Positions 10,770 to 24,216 are shown, numbered from the stretch's first letter. The stretch: 64,000 bases of DNA from Aristolochia californica (GCA_029961685.1 JARWKL010000007.1:14021013-14085012); one strand, 5' to 3'. The notes: generated by a model not told the origin, from the sequence alone. Translations and numbers: made by a program.

Positions 10770-12791
10770 TAATTTCATACAAAAATGTTGCCCATTACGC
10801 ATGATAAATCACATTACAATCATCTATGATTAATTATGTCAGCTTTTTGCAAATGGGCAAAATAATGGCATGTTTGACTCGGGTAAATATCCCACGCCAA
10901 GTTCACTTTAAAATATAATGAGCATTTGTTATTCTCTTTAAAAGCTTTGCATCCATAGCTCATTTGCATCTTTAACATGTTTCAAACATGCATATCCATT
11001 TTTAAAACATGTGTGGACGAAATCTCTTTCTTGAAAAATTCCAAGCTATTAGGGTTAAACTAGTGAAATTTCCCAAAATTGGATAACAAAACTTTTGAGT
11101 TCATTTGTGTTGGGTGAATAAATTTTCTTTATTTACATTTGTTATTGTTTAAAATTTTTTCCATACTTCAATTATAAAATTTTCATTTTGTAGTAAGCTT
11201 TTTGCCTTGTTTGTTTTCCGAATGAAGGGAGAGCGAAAAGTCAATGTTTTGATTTAATAAAAAAGTGTACATCTAAAAAGGAAAAGCACAATGCACAATT
11301 GTAGGGAGAGATCATTCCAAAGAGTGTCTATAATTTTTAGGGACTGTAAGCTCTTTTTAGTTTTTATATCTCAGGTTTTGCAATCGTCGGGAAAAATTGG
11401 TGCCAGAGGATTTTTAACTGAGTGTTGAATTGCAATCCATAAGTCATTTCATATAAAAATATAGCCCGTTACGCATGATAAATCAATTTACAATCATCTA
11501 TGATTTTTAGATCAAATTTTTGAAAATGGGCAAAATAATGACTTGTTAGACTCGGGTAAATATCCCACGGCACGTTCACTTGAGAATTTAATGAGCGTTT
11601 GTTATTCTCTTTAAAAGCTTTGGATCCATAGGTCATTTGAATCTTTAACATGTGTCAAGCATGCATATCCATTTTTAAAACATGTGTAGAAAAAATCTCC
11701 TTCATGTAAAATTCCAAGCTTAATAGGGTTGGACTAATGGAATTTCCCAAACTTGGATAACAAAACTTTTGTGTTCATTTGTGGTGTGTGAATAGATATT
11801 TTTTATTTACATTAGTTATTAGTTAAATATTTTCCACACATAAACTATAAAATGTTTATTTTGTTGTGATCTTTTTTGCCTTTTTTGTTTACGGGATGAA
11901 GGGGGAGCGAAAACACAAAGTTCTGATTTAAGAAAAAAGTGTACATCTAAAATGGAAATGCACAATGCACATATGTAGAGAGAGATATTTCCTAAGAGTG
12001 TATGTATGGTTTAGGGATCGTATGCACTTTTTTAGTTTTTATATCTAAGGTTTTGCAATCGTCGGGAAACGGGGGAGGCGGGCAATTTTTAACTGAGTGT
12101 TGACTCCAAATTCATAAGTCATTTCTTACAAAAATATAGCCCGTTATGCATGACAAATCACTTTACAATCATCTATGATTGTTAGGTCAACTTTTTGAAT
12201 ATGGGCAAAATAATGGCTCTTTTGACTCGTCCAAATATCCCAACGCACGTTCACTTGAGAATTTAATGAGCGTTTGTTATTCTCTTTAAAAGATTTGGAT
12301 CCATAGGTCATTTGAATCTTTAACATGTTTCTAGCATGCATATCCATTTTTAAAACATGTGTAGAAAACATCTCCTTCATGTAAAATTCCAAGATATTAG
12401 TTTTGGACTAGTGGAATTTCCAAAATTTGGATAACAAAACTTTTGTGTTTATTTGTGGTGTGTGAATAAATTTTCTTCATTTACTTTTTTTATTGTTTTA
12501 AACTTTTTCAGTACATCAACTATGAAATTTTCATTTTGCTGTGATCTATTTGCCTTTTTTGTTTACGGGATGAAGGGAGAGCGAAAAACTCAAAGTTTTG
12601 ATTTAAAACAAATGTGTACATCTAAAACGGAAATGCACAATGCACACATGTAGAGAGAGATAATTCCAAAGAGTGTCTGTAATTTTTAGGGATTGTAAGC
12701 ACCTTTTCGTTTTTATATCTCAGGTTTTGCAAACGTCGGGAAAATGGGATGCGGAGGATTTTTAACTGAGTGTTGAATTGCAATCCATAAG
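10770..12791 (+). repeat. HOR trimer 5 (A-B-C)
   Basis: Monomers A 10770-11443, B 11444-12118, C 12119-12791. The class order is regular and all three full-length classes are intact. The A has cccacgccaag, one base from the cccatgccaag of the A monomers at 1, 2023 and 8748. Confidence 0.93.
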
Positions 12792-14811
12792 TCATTTCAT
12801 AAAAAAATATATCCCGTTACGCATGATAAATCACATTACAATCATCTATGATTAATTATGTCAACTTTTTGCAATGGGCAAAATAATGGCATGTTTGACT
12901 CGGGTAAATATCCCACCCCAAGTTCACTTGAGAATTTAATGAGCGTTTGTTATTCTCTTTAAAAGCTTTGCATCCATAGCTCATTTGCATCTTTAACATG
13001 TTTCAAACATGCATATCCATTTTTAAAACATGTGTGGATGAAATCTCTTTCTAGCAAAATTCCAAGCTATTAGGGTTAAACTAGTGGAATTTCCAAAAAT
13101 TGGATAACAAAACTTTTGTGTTCATTTGTGTTGGGTGAATAAATTTTCTTTATTTATGTTTTTAATTGATTTAAATTTTTTCCATACATCGACTATAAAA
13201 TTTTCATTTTGTCTTAAGCTTTTTGCCTGGTTTGTTTTCGGGATGAAGGGAGAGCGAAAAGTCAAAGTTTTGATTTAAGAAAAAAGTGTGCATCTAAAAT
13301 GGAAAAGCACAATGCACAATTATAGGGAGAGATAATTCCAAAGAGTGTCTATAATTTTTAGGGATTGTAAGCTCTTTTTTAGTTTTTATATCTCAGGTTT
13401 TGCAATCGACGGGAAAAATTGGTGGCAGAGGATTTTTAACCGAGTGTTGAATTGCAATCAATAAGTCATTTCATACAAAAATATAGCCGGTTATGCATGA
13501 TAAATAACTTTACAATCATCTATGATTGTTAGATAAAATTTTTGAAAATGGGCAAAATAATGACTTGTTAGACTCGGGTAAATATCCCACCGCACGTTCA
13601 CTTGAGAATTTAATGAGCGTTTGTTATTCTCTTTAAAAGCTTTGGATCCATAGTCATTTGAATCTTTAACATGTTTCAAGCATGCATATCCATTTTTAAA
13701 ACATGTGTAGAAAAAATCTCCTTCATGTAAAATTCCAAGCTTAATAGGGTTGGACTTATGGAATTTCCCAAATTTGGATAACAAATTTTTGTGTTCATTT
13801 GTGGTTTGTGAATAGATTTTTTTTATTTACATTAGTTATTATTTTAAATATTTTCCTCACATCAACTATAAAATTTTTATTTTTTTGTGATCTTTTTTGC
13901 CTTTTTTGTTTACGGGATGAAAGGGGAGCGAAAACTCAGAGCTCTGAATTAAAAAAAAGTGTACATCTAAAATGTAAACGCACAATGCACAAATGTAGAG
14001 AGAGATATTTCCAAAGAGTGTCTATATGTTTTAGAGATCGTATGCACTTTTTCGTTTTTATATCAAAGTTTTTGCAATCGTCGGGAAACGGGGGAGGCGG
14101 ATGATTTTTAACTGAGTGTTGACTTCAAATCCATAAGTCATTTCTTACAAAAATATAGCCCGTTGCGCATGACAAATCACTTTACAATCATCTATGATTG
14201 TTAGCTCAACTTTTTGAATATGGGCAAAATAATGGCTTGTTTGACTCGGGCAAATATCCCACCACACGTTCATATGAGAATTTAATGAGCGTTTGTTATT
14301 CTCTTTAAAAGCTTTGGATCCATAGGTCATTTTAATCTTTAACAAGTTTCTGGCATGCATATCCATTTTTAAAACATGTGTAGAAAAAATCCCTTTCATG
14401 TAAAATTCCAAGATATTAGTTTTGGACTAGTGGAATTTCCAAAACTTGGATAACAAAACCTTTGTGTTCATTTGTGGTGAGTGAATAAATTTTCTTCATT
14501 TACTTTTTTTATTGTTTTAAACTTTTTCCATACATCAACTATGAAATTTTCATTTTGCTGTGATCTATTTACCTTTTTTATTTACAGAATGAAGGGAGAG
14601 CGAAAAACTCAAAGTTTTTATTTAAGAAAAATGTGTACATCTAAAACGGAAATGCACAATGCACATATGTAGAGAGAGATAATTCCAAAGAGTGCCTGTA
14701 ATTTTTAGGGATTGTAAGCACCTTTTCATTTTTATATCTCAGGTTTTGCAATCGTCGGGAAAAATGGGTTGCGGAGGATTTTTAACTGAGTGTTGAATTG
14801 CAATCCATAAG
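12792..14811 (+). repeat. HOR trimer 6 (A-B-C)
   Basis: Monomers A 12792-13465, B 13466-14137, C 14138-14811. This is the downstream partner of trimer 3. Similarity is clear from the second half of the A onward; the first half of the A is less alike (for example cccaccccaag here and cccaccgcaag there). Confidence 0.92.
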
Positions 14812-15486
14812 TCATTTCATACAAAAATATAGCCCGTTACGCATGATAAATCACATTACAATCATCTATGATTAATTATGTCAGCTTTTTTCAAATGGGC
14901 AAAACAATGGCATGTTTGACTCGGGTAAATATCCCACCGCAAGTTCACTTGAGAATTTAATGAGCGTTTGTTATTCTCTTTAAAAGTTTTGCATCCATAG
15001 CTCATTTGCAACTTTAACATGTTTGAAACATGCATATCCATTTTAAAAACATGTGTAGAAAAAATCTTCTCCATGTAAAATTCCAAGTTTAATAGGGTTG
15101 GACTAATGGAATTTCCCAAACTTGGATATGAAAACTTTTGTGTTCATTTGTGGTGTGTGAATAGATATTTTTTATTTACATTAGTTATTATTTTAAATAA
15201 TTTCCACACATCAACTATAAAATTTTTATTTTGTTGTGATCTTTTTTGCCTTTTTTGTTAACGGGATGAAGGGGGAGCGAAAACTCAAAGTTCTGAATTA
15301 AAAAAAAGTGTACATCTAAAATGGAAATGCACGATGCACAAATGTAGAGAGAGATATTTCCAAAGAGTGTCTATATGTTTTAGGGATCGTATGCATTCTT
15401 TCGTTTTTATATCTAATTTTTTGCAATCGTCGGGAAATGGGGGAGGCGGGCGATTTTTAACTGAGTGTTGACTTCAAATCCATAAG
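14812..15486 (+). repeat. A/B hybrid monomer, copy of the 6052 hybrid
   Basis: Class A continues to about 15030. Class B begins by 15056 (tgtgtagaaaaaatc, ttggactaatgg). The switch point sits 8,760 bp from the matching switch at 6296, the same offset as the neighbouring duplicated monomers. Confidence 0.87.
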
Positions 15487-16159
15487 TCATTTCTTACAAA
15501 AATATAGCCCGTTATGCATGACAAATCACTTTACAATCACCTATGATTGTTAGCTCAACTTTTTGAATATGGGCACAATAATGGCTTGTTTGACTTGGGA
15601 AAATATCCCATCGCACGTTCACTTGAGAATTTAATGAGCGTTTGTTATTCTCTTTAAAAGCTTTGGATCCATAGGTCATTTGAATCTTTAACATGTTTCT
15701 GGCATGCATATCCATTTTTAAAACCTGTGTAGAAAAAAGCTCCTACTTGCAAAATTCCAAGCTATTAGGGTTAAACTAGTGGAATTTCCCAAAATTGGAT
15801 AACAAAACGTTTGTGTTCATTTGTGTTGGGTGAATAAATTTTCTTTATTTATATTTGTTATTTTTTTAAATTTTTTCCATACATCAACTATAAAATTTCA
15901 TTTTGTTGTGATCTATTTGCCTTTTTGGTTTACGGGAAGAAGGGAGAGCGAAAAACTCGAAGTTTTGATTGAAGAAAAATATGTACATCTAACACGGAAA
16001 TGCACAAAGCACATATGTAGAGAGAGATAATTCCAAAGAGTGTCATTAATTTTTAGGGATTGTAAGCACCTTTTCATTTTTATATCTCAGGTTTTGCAAT
16101 CGTCGGGAAAAATGGGTTGCGGAGGATTTTTAACTGAGTGTTGAATTGCAATCCAAAAG
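15487..16159 (+). repeat. C/A/C mosaic monomer (internal class-A tract)
   Basis: The head is class C (gttagctcaactttttgaat, atgtttctggcatgc). From about 15745 to 15905 the sequence is class A (ttgcaaaattcc, gctattagggttaaactag, gtgttgggtgaataaa). It returns to class C at about 15908 (gtgatctatttgcc, gaaaaactcgaag, aatgggttgcggagg). A tract of about 160 bp flanked on both sides by C is what gene conversion leaves. Confidence 0.83.
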
Positions 16160-16833
16160 TCATTTCATACAAAATTTTAGCCCGTTACGCATGATAAATA
16201 ACTTTACAATCATCTATGATTGTTAGATCAAATTTTTGAAAATGGGCAAAAAAATGACTTGTTAGACACGGGTAAATATCCCACCGCACGTTCACTTGAG
16301 AATTTAATGAACGTTTGTTATTCACTTTAAAAGCTTTGGATCCATAGGTCATTTAAATCTTTAACATGTTTCAAGCATGCATATCCATTTTTAAAACATG
16401 TGTAGAAAAAATCTCCTTCATGTAAAATTCCAAAATATTAGTTTTGGACTAGTGGAATTTCCCAAACTTGGATAACAAAACTTTTGTGTTCATTTGTGGT
16501 GTGTGAATAAATTTTCTTCATTTACTTTTTTTATTGTTTTAAACTTTTTCCGTACATCAACTATGAAATTTTCATTTAGCTGTGATCTATTTGCCTTTTT
16601 TGATTACGGGATGAAGGGAGAGCCAAAACCTCAAAGTTTTGATTTAAGAAAAATGTGAAAATCTAAAATGGAAATGCACAAAGAACATATATAGAAAGAG
16701 ATAATTCAAAAGAGTGTCGGTAATTTTTAGGGATTGTAAGCACCTTTTGGTTTTAATATCTCAGGTTTTGCAATCGTCGGGAAAAATGGGTGGCGGAGGA
16801 TTTTTAACTGAGTGTTGAATTGCAATCCAAAAG
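16160..16833 (+). repeat. B/C hybrid monomer
   Basis: The head is class B (gttagatcaaatttttgaaa, atgtttcaagcatgc, to about 16386). The rest is class C (aatattagttttggacta from about 16432, gtgtgtgaataaattttctt, C tail). The switch lies in a stretch of about 45 bp that is the same in B and C, so it cannot be placed more finely. Confidence 0.85.
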
Positions 16834-18858
16834 TCATTTCATACAAAAATATAGCCCGTTACGCATGATAAATCACATTACAATCACCTACGATTAATTA
16901 TGTCAGCTTTTTGCAAATGGGCAAAATAATGGCATGTTTGACTCCGGTATATATCCCACCGCAAATTCACTTGAGAATGTAATGAGCATTTGTTATTCTC
17001 TTTAAAAGTTTTGCATCCATAGCTCATTTGCATCTTTAACATGTTTCAAACATGCATATCCATTTTTAAAACATATGTGGATCAAATCTCTTTCCTGCAA
17101 AATTCCAAGCTATTAGGGTTAAACTAGTGGAATTTCCCAAAATTGGATAACAAAACTTTTGTGTTCATTTGTGTTTGGTGAATAAATTTTCTTTATTTAT
17201 ATTTTTTATTGTCTTATATTTTTTCAATACATCAACTATAAAATTTTCATTTTGTTGTAAGTTTTTTGCCTTGTTTGTTTTCGGGATGAAGGGAGAGCGA
17301 AAAGTCAAAGTTTTGATTTAAGAAAAAAAGTGTACATCTAAAATGGAAAAGCACAATGCACAATTGTCGGGAGAGATAATTTCAAAGAGTGTCTGTAATT
17401 TTTAGGGATTTTAATCTCTTTTTAGTTTTTATATCTCAGGTTTAGCAATCGTCGGGAAAAATTGGTGGTAGAGGAATTTTAACTGAGTGTTGAATTGCAA
17501 TCCATAAGTCATTTCATATAAAAATATAGCCCGTTACGCATGATAAATCACTTTACAATCATCTATGATTGTTAGATCAAATTTTTGAAAATGGGCAAAA
17601 TAATGACTTGTTAGACTCGGGTAAATATCCCACCGCAAGTGCACTTGAGAATTTAATGAGCGTTTGTTATTCTCTTTAAAAGCTTTGGATCCATAGGTCA
17701 TTTTAATCTTTAACATGTTTCAATCATGCATATCCATTTTTAAAACATGTGTAGAAAAACTCTCCTGCGTGTGAAATTCCAAGCTTGATAGGGTTGGACT
17801 AATGGAATTTCCCAAACTTGGATAACAAAACTTTTGTGTTAATTTGTGGTGTGTGAATAAATATTTTTTATTTACATTAGTTATTATTTTAAATATTTTC
17901 CACGCATCAACTATAAAATTTTTATTTTGTTGTGATCTTTTTTGTCTTTTTTGTATGCGGAATGAAGAGGGAGCGAAAACTCAAAGTTCTGATTTATGAA
18001 AAAAGTGTACATCTAAAATGGAAATGCACAATGCACAAATGTAGAGAGAGATATTTCCAAAGAGTGTCTGTATGTTTGAGGGATCGTATGCACTTTTTTC
18101 GTTTTTATATCTAAGGTTTTGCAATCGTCGGGAAACGGGGGAGGCGGGCGATTTTTAACTAAGTGTTGACTTCAAATCCATAAGTCATTTCCTACAAAAA
18201 TATTGCCCGTTACGCATGTCAAATCACTTTACAATCATATATGATTGTTAGCTCAACGTTTTGAATATGGGCAAAATAATGGCTTGTTTGACTCGGGCAA
18301 ATATCCCACCGCACGTTGACTTGAGAATTTAATGAGCGTTTGTTATTCTCTTTAAAAGTTTTGGATCCATAGGTCATTCGAATCTTTATCATGTTTCTGG
18401 CATGCATATCCATTTTTAAAACATGTGTAGAAAAAATTTCCTTCATGTAAAATTCCAAGATATTAGTTTTGGACTAGTGGAATTTCCCAAACTTGGATAA
18501 CAAAACTTTTGTGTTCATTTGTGGTGTGTAAATAAATTTTCTTCCTTTACATTTTTTATTGTTTTCAACTTTTTCCGTACATCAACTATGAAATTTTCAT
18601 TTTTCTGTGATCTATTTGCCTTTTTTGTTTACTGGATGAAGGGAGAGCGAAAAACTCGAAGTTTTGATTTAAGAAAAATATGTACATCTAAAACGGAAAT
18701 GCACAATGCACATATGTAGAGCAAGATAATTCCAAAGAGTGTCTGTAATTTTTAGGGATTGTAATCACCTTTTCGTTTTTATATCTCAGGTTTCGCAATC
18801 GTCGGGAAAAATGGGTTGCGGAGGATTTTTAACTGAGTGTTGAATTGCAATCCATAAG
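16834..18858 (+). repeat. HOR trimer 8 (A-B-C)
   Basis: Monomers A 16834-17508, B 17509-18184, C 18185-18858. The class order is regular. The A shares gactccggta with the A at 18859. Confidence 0.92.
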
Positions 18859-20169
18859 TCATTTCATACAAAAATATAGCCCATTACGCATGATAAATCA
18901 CAATACAATCACCTATGATTAATCATGTCATCTTTTTGCATATGGGCAAAATAATGGCATGTTTGACTCCGGTAAATATCCCACCGTAAATTCACTTGAG
19001 AATTTAATGAGCGTTTGTTATTCTCTTTAAAAGCATTGCATCGATAGCTCATTTGCATCTTTAACATGTTTCAAACATGCATATCCATTTTTAAAACATG
19101 TGTGGATGAAATCTCTTTCTTGGAAAATTCCAAGCTATTAGGATTAAACTAGTGGAATTTTCCAAAATTGGATAACAAAACGTTTGTGTTCATTTGTGTT
19201 GGGTGAATAAATTTTATTTATTTATATTTGTTATTGTTTTAAATTTTTTCCATACATCAACTATAAAATTTTCATTTTGTTGTAAGCTTTTTGCCTTGTT
19301 TTTTTTCGGGATGAAGGGAGAGCGAAAAGTCAAAGTTTTTATTTAAGAAAAAAGTGTACATCTAAAATGGAAAAGCACAATGCACAATTGTAGGGAGTGA
19401 TAATTCGAAATAGTGTCTGTAATTTTTAGCGATTGTAAGCTATTTTTAGTTTTTATATCTCAGGTTTTGCAATCGTCTGGAAAAATTGGTGGTAGAGGAT
19501 TTTTAACTGAGTGTTGAATTGCAATCCATAAGTCATTTCATACAAAAATATAGCCCGTTACGCACGATAAATCACTTTACAATCATCTATGATTGTTAGA
19601 TCAAATTTTTGAAAATGGGCAAAATAATGACTTGTTAGACTTGGTTAAATATCCCACCGCACATTCACTTGAGAATTTAATGAGCGTTTGTTATTCTCTT
19701 TAAAAGCTTTGGATCCATAGGTCATTTGAATCTTTAACATGTTTCAAGCATACATATCCATTTTTAAAACATGTGTAGAAAAAATCTCCTTCACGTAAAA
19801 TTCCAAGCTTAATAGGGTTGGGCTAATGGAATTTCCCAAACTTGGATAACAAAACTTTTGTGTTTATTTGTGGTGCGTGAATAGATATTTTTTATTTACA
19901 TTAGTTATTATTTTAATTATTTTCCACACATCAACTATAAAATGTTTATTTTGTTGTGATCTTTTTTGCCTTTTTTGATTTAAGAAAAATGTGTACATCT
20001 AAAACCGGAAATGCACAATGCACACATGTAGAGAGAGATAATTCCAAAGAGTGTCTGTAATTTATAGGGATTGTAAGCACCTTTTCGTTTTTATAACTCA
20101 GGTTTTGCTATCGTCGGGAAAATGGGTTGCGGAGGATTTTTAACTGAGTGTTGAATTGCAATCCATAAG
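18859..20169 (+). repeat. Two-monomer unit: A plus fused B/C with deletion
   Basis: A is 18859-19532. The next monomer, 19533-20169, fuses B to C. The following monomer at 20170 is again A, so this unit has lost one monomer plus 37 bp compared with a regular trimer. Confidence 0.9.
19533..20169 (+). repeat. B/C fusion monomer, 637 bp, out-of-register deletion
   Basis: Class B runs to cttttttgcctttttt at about 19976. It then enters class C within ttttttgatttaag (19971-19984) and continues as C (aaaaatgtgtacatc, aatgggttgcgg). The B and C parents share the pentamer TTTTG at the junction. Counting the skipped material, about 711 bp (one monomer plus 37 bp) are missing against B-C. Confidence 0.87.
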
Positions 20170-21517
20170 TCATTTCATAAAAAAATATATCCCGTTACGC
20201 ATGATAAATCACATTACAATCATCTATGATTAATTATGTCAACTTTTTGCAAATGGGCAAAATAATGGCATGTTTGACTCGAGTAAATATCCCACCCCAA
20301 GTTCACTTGAGAATTTAATGAGTGTTTGTTTTTCTCTTTAAAACTTTTGCATCCATAGCTCATTTGCATCTTTAACATGTTTCAAACATGCATATCCATA
20401 TTTAAAACATGTGTGGACGAAATCTCTTGCTTGCAAAATTCCAAGCTTTTACGGTTAAGCTAGTGGAATTTCCCAAAATTGGATAACAAAACTTTTGCGT
20501 TCATTTGTGTTGGATGAATAAATTTTCTTTATTTATATTTGTTATTGTTTTAAATTTTTTCCATACATCAACTATAAAATTTTCATTTTGGGGTACGCTT
20601 TTTGCCTTGGTTGTTTTCGGGATGAAGGGACAGCGAAAAGTCAAAGTTTTGATTTAAGAAAAAAGTGTACATCTAAAATGGAAAAGCACAATGCACAATT
20701 GTAGGGAGAGATAATTCCAAAGTGCGCCTGTAATTTTTAGGGATTGTAAGCTCTTTTAAGTTTTTATATCTCAGGTTTTGCAATCGTCGGGAAAAATTTG
20801 TGGCAGAGGATTTTTAACCGAGTGTTGAATTGCAATCTATAAGTCATTTCATACAAAAATAAAGCCCATTACACATGATAAATCACATTAAAATTATCTA
20901 TGATTGTTAGATCAAATTTTTGAAAATGGGCAAAATAATGACTTGTTAGACTCGGGTAAATATCCCACCGCACGTTCACTTGAGAATTTAATGAGCGTTT
21001 GTTATTCTCTTTAAAAGCTTTGCATCCATAGCTCATTTTCATCTTTAACATGTTTCAAACATGCACATCCATTTTTATAACATGTGTGGACGAAATCTCT
21101 TTCTTGCAAAATTCCAAGCTATTAGGGTTAAACTAGTGGAATTTCCCAAAATTGGATAACAAAACTTTTGTGTTCATTTGTGTTGGGTGAATAAATTTTC
21201 TTTATTTATATTTATTATTGTTTAAAATTTTTTCCATACATCAACTATAAAATTTTCATTTTCTTGTAAGCTTTTTGCCTTGTTTGTTTTCAGGATGAAG
21301 GGAGAGCGAAAAACTCGAAGTTTTGATTTAAGAAAAATGTGTACATCTAAAATGGAAAAGCACAATACAGAATTGTAGGGAGAGATAATTCCAAAGAGAG
21401 TCTATAATTTTTAGGGATTGTAAGCTCTTTGAAGTTTTTATATCTCAGGTTTTGCAATCGTCTGGAAAAATTGATGACAGAGGATTTTTAACTGAGTGTT
21501 GAATTGCAATCCATACG
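20170..21517 (+). repeat. Two-monomer unit: A plus B/A hybrid
   Basis: A is 20170-20843 and the B/A hybrid is 20844-21517. A full B follows at 21518, so the local order is A, B/A, B. Confidence 0.88.
20844..21517 (+). repeat. B/A hybrid monomer with a small C-like patch
   Basis: The head is class B (gttagatcaaatttttgaaa, ccgcacgttcac) to about 20975. From about 21021 it is class A (gcatccatagctcat, tgtgtggacgaaatc, gctattagggttaaactag). At about 21310-21340 a patch reads like class C (gaaaaactcgaag, aaaaatgtgtacatc). Class A then resumes (aatggaaaagcac). Confidence 0.8.
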
Positions 21518-24216
21518 TCATTTCAAACAAAAATATAGCCCGTTACGTATTATAAATCAATTTACAATCATCTATGATTGTTAGTTCAAATTTTTGAAAA
21601 TGGGCAAAATAATGACTTGATAGGCTCGAGTAAATATCCCACCGCACGTTCACTTGAGAATTTAATCTGCGTTTGTTATTCTCTTTGAAAGCTTTGGATC
21701 CATAGGTCATTTGAATCTTTAACATGTTTCGAGCATGCATATCTATTTTTAAAACATGTGTTGAAAAAATCTCCTTCATGTAAAATTCAAAGCTTAATAG
21801 GGTTGGACTAATGGAATTTCCCAAACTTGGATAACAAAACTTTTGTGTTCTTTTGTGGTGTGTGAATAGATATTTTTTTATTTCCATTAGTTATTATTTT
21901 AAATATTTTCCACACATCAACTATAAGATTTTTATTTTGTTGTGATCTTTTTTGCCTTTTTTGTTATCGGGATGAAGGGGGAGTTAAAACTCAAAGTTCT
22001 GATTTAAGAAAAAAGTGTACATCTAAATTGGAAATGTACAATGCACAAATGTACAGAGAGATATTTCCAAAGAGTGTCTGTATGTTTTAGGGATCGTATG
22101 CAGTCTTTCGTTTTTATATTTAAGGTTTTGCAATCGTTGGGAAATGGGGGAGACGGGCGCTTTTTAACTGTGTGTTGACTTCAAATCCATAAGTCATTTC
22201 TTACAAAAATATAGCCCGTTACGCGTGACAAATCACATTACACGCATCTATGATTGTTAGCTCAATTCTTTGAATATGGGCAAAATAATGGCTTGTTTGA
22301 CTCGGGCAAATATCCCACCGCACGTTGACTTGAGAATTTAATGAGCGTTTGTTATTCTCTTTAAACGCTTTGGATCCATAGGTCATTTGAATCTTTAACA
22401 TGTTTCTGGCATGCATATCCATTTTTAAAACATATGTAGAAAAAATCTCCTTCATGTAAAATTCCAAGATATTAGTTTTGGACTAGTGGAATTTCCCAAA
22501 CTTGGATAACAAAACTTTTGTGTTCATTTGTGGTGTGTGAATAAATTTTCTTCATTTACTTTTTTTATTATTTTAAACTTTTTCCGTACATCAACTATGA
22601 AATTTTCATTTTGTTGTGATCTATATGCCTTTTTTGTTTACGGGATGAAGGGAGAGCGAAAAACTCGAAGTTTTGATTTAAGAAAAATGTGTACATCTAA
22701 AACGGAATTGCAAAAACACACATATGTAGAGAGAGATAATTCCAAAGAGTGTATGTAATTTTAAGGGATTGTAAGCAGCTTTTCGTTTTTATATCTCAGG
22801 GTTTGCAATCGTCGGAAAAATGGGTTGCGGAGGATTTTTAACTAAGTGTTGAATTACAATCCATAAGTCATTTCATACAAAAATATAGCCCGTTACACAT
22901 GAAAAATCACATTACAATCATCTATGATTGTTAGATCAAATTTTTTAAAATGGGCAAAATAATGACTTGTTGGACTCGGGTAAATATCCCACCGCACGTT
23001 CACTTGAAAATTTAATGAGCGTTTGTTATTCTCTTTAAAAGCTTTGGATCCATAGGTCATTTGAATCTTTAACATGTTTCAATCATGCATATCCATTTTT
23101 ACAACATGTGTGGAAAAAATCTCCTTCATGTAAAATTCCAAGCTGAATAGGGTTGGACTAATGGAATTTCCCAAACTTGGATAACAAAACTTTTGTGTTC
23201 ATTTGTGGTGTGTGAATAGATATTTTTTATTTACATTAGTTATTATTTTAAATATTTTCCACACATCAACTATAAAATTTTTATTTTTTTGTGATCTTTT
23301 TTGCCTTTTTTGTTTACGGGATGAAGGGGGAGCGAAAACTCAAAGTTCAGATTTAAGAAAAAAGTGTACATCTAAAATGGAAATGCACAATGCACAAATG
23401 TAGAGATAGATATTTCCAAAGAGTGTCTGTATGTTTTAGGGATCGTATGCACTCTTTCCTTTTTATATGTAAGGTTTTGCAATCTCGGGAAACGGGGGAG
23501 GAGGGCGATTTTTAACTGCGTGTTGACTTCAAATCCATAAGTCATTTCTTACAAAAATATAGCCCGTTACGCATGACAAATCACCTTACAATCATCTATG
23601 ATTGTTAGCTCAACTTTTTGAATATGGGCAAAATAATGGCTTGTTTGACTCGGGCAAATATCCCACCGCACGTTCACTTGAGAATTTAAGGAGTGTTTGT
23701 TATTCTCTTTAAAAGCTTTGGATCCATCGATAATTTGAATCTTTAACATGTTTTTGGCATGCATTTCCATTTTTAAAACTTGTGTAGAAAAAATCTCCTT
23801 CATGTAAAATTTCAAGATATTAGTTTTGGACTAGTGGAATTTCCCAAACTTGGATAACAAAACTTTTTTGTTCATTTGTGGTGTGTGAATAAATTTTCTT
23901 CATTTAAGTTTTTTATTGTTTTAAACTTTTTCCATACATCAACTACGAAATTTTCATTTTGTTATGATCTATTTGCGTTTTTTTTTTTACGGGATGAAGG
24001 GAGAGCCAAAAACTCGAGGTTTTGATTTAAGAAAAATGTGTACATCTAAAACGGAAATGCACAACGCACATATGTAGAGAGAGATAATTCCAAAGTGTGT
24101 CTGCAAATTTTAGGGATTGTAAGCACCTTTTCATTTTTATATCTCAGGTTCTGCAATCGTCGGGAAAAATGGGTTGCAGCAGATTTTTAACTAAGTGTTG
24201 AATTGCAATCCATAAG
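21518..24216 (+). repeat. B-C-B-C block (A skipped)
   Basis: Monomers B 21518-22193, C 22194-22867, B 22868-23541, C 23542-24216. The C at 22194 is followed directly by a B at 22868, with the 674-bp register kept. The last C has gtttttggcatgc, a forerunner of the gtttttggcatgg variant seen at 29613, 37025, 50479 and 53849. Confidence 0.9.

Larger units (their letters stand above)
14812..16833 (+). repeat. Scrambled trimer of three hybrid monomers (A/B, C/A/C, B/C)
   Basis: Boundaries are 14812-15486, 15487-16159 and 16160-16833. Every monomer is a class mosaic, but lengths stay at 673-675 bp. Exchange was therefore between aligned, in-register monomers of different class. Confidence 0.87.
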
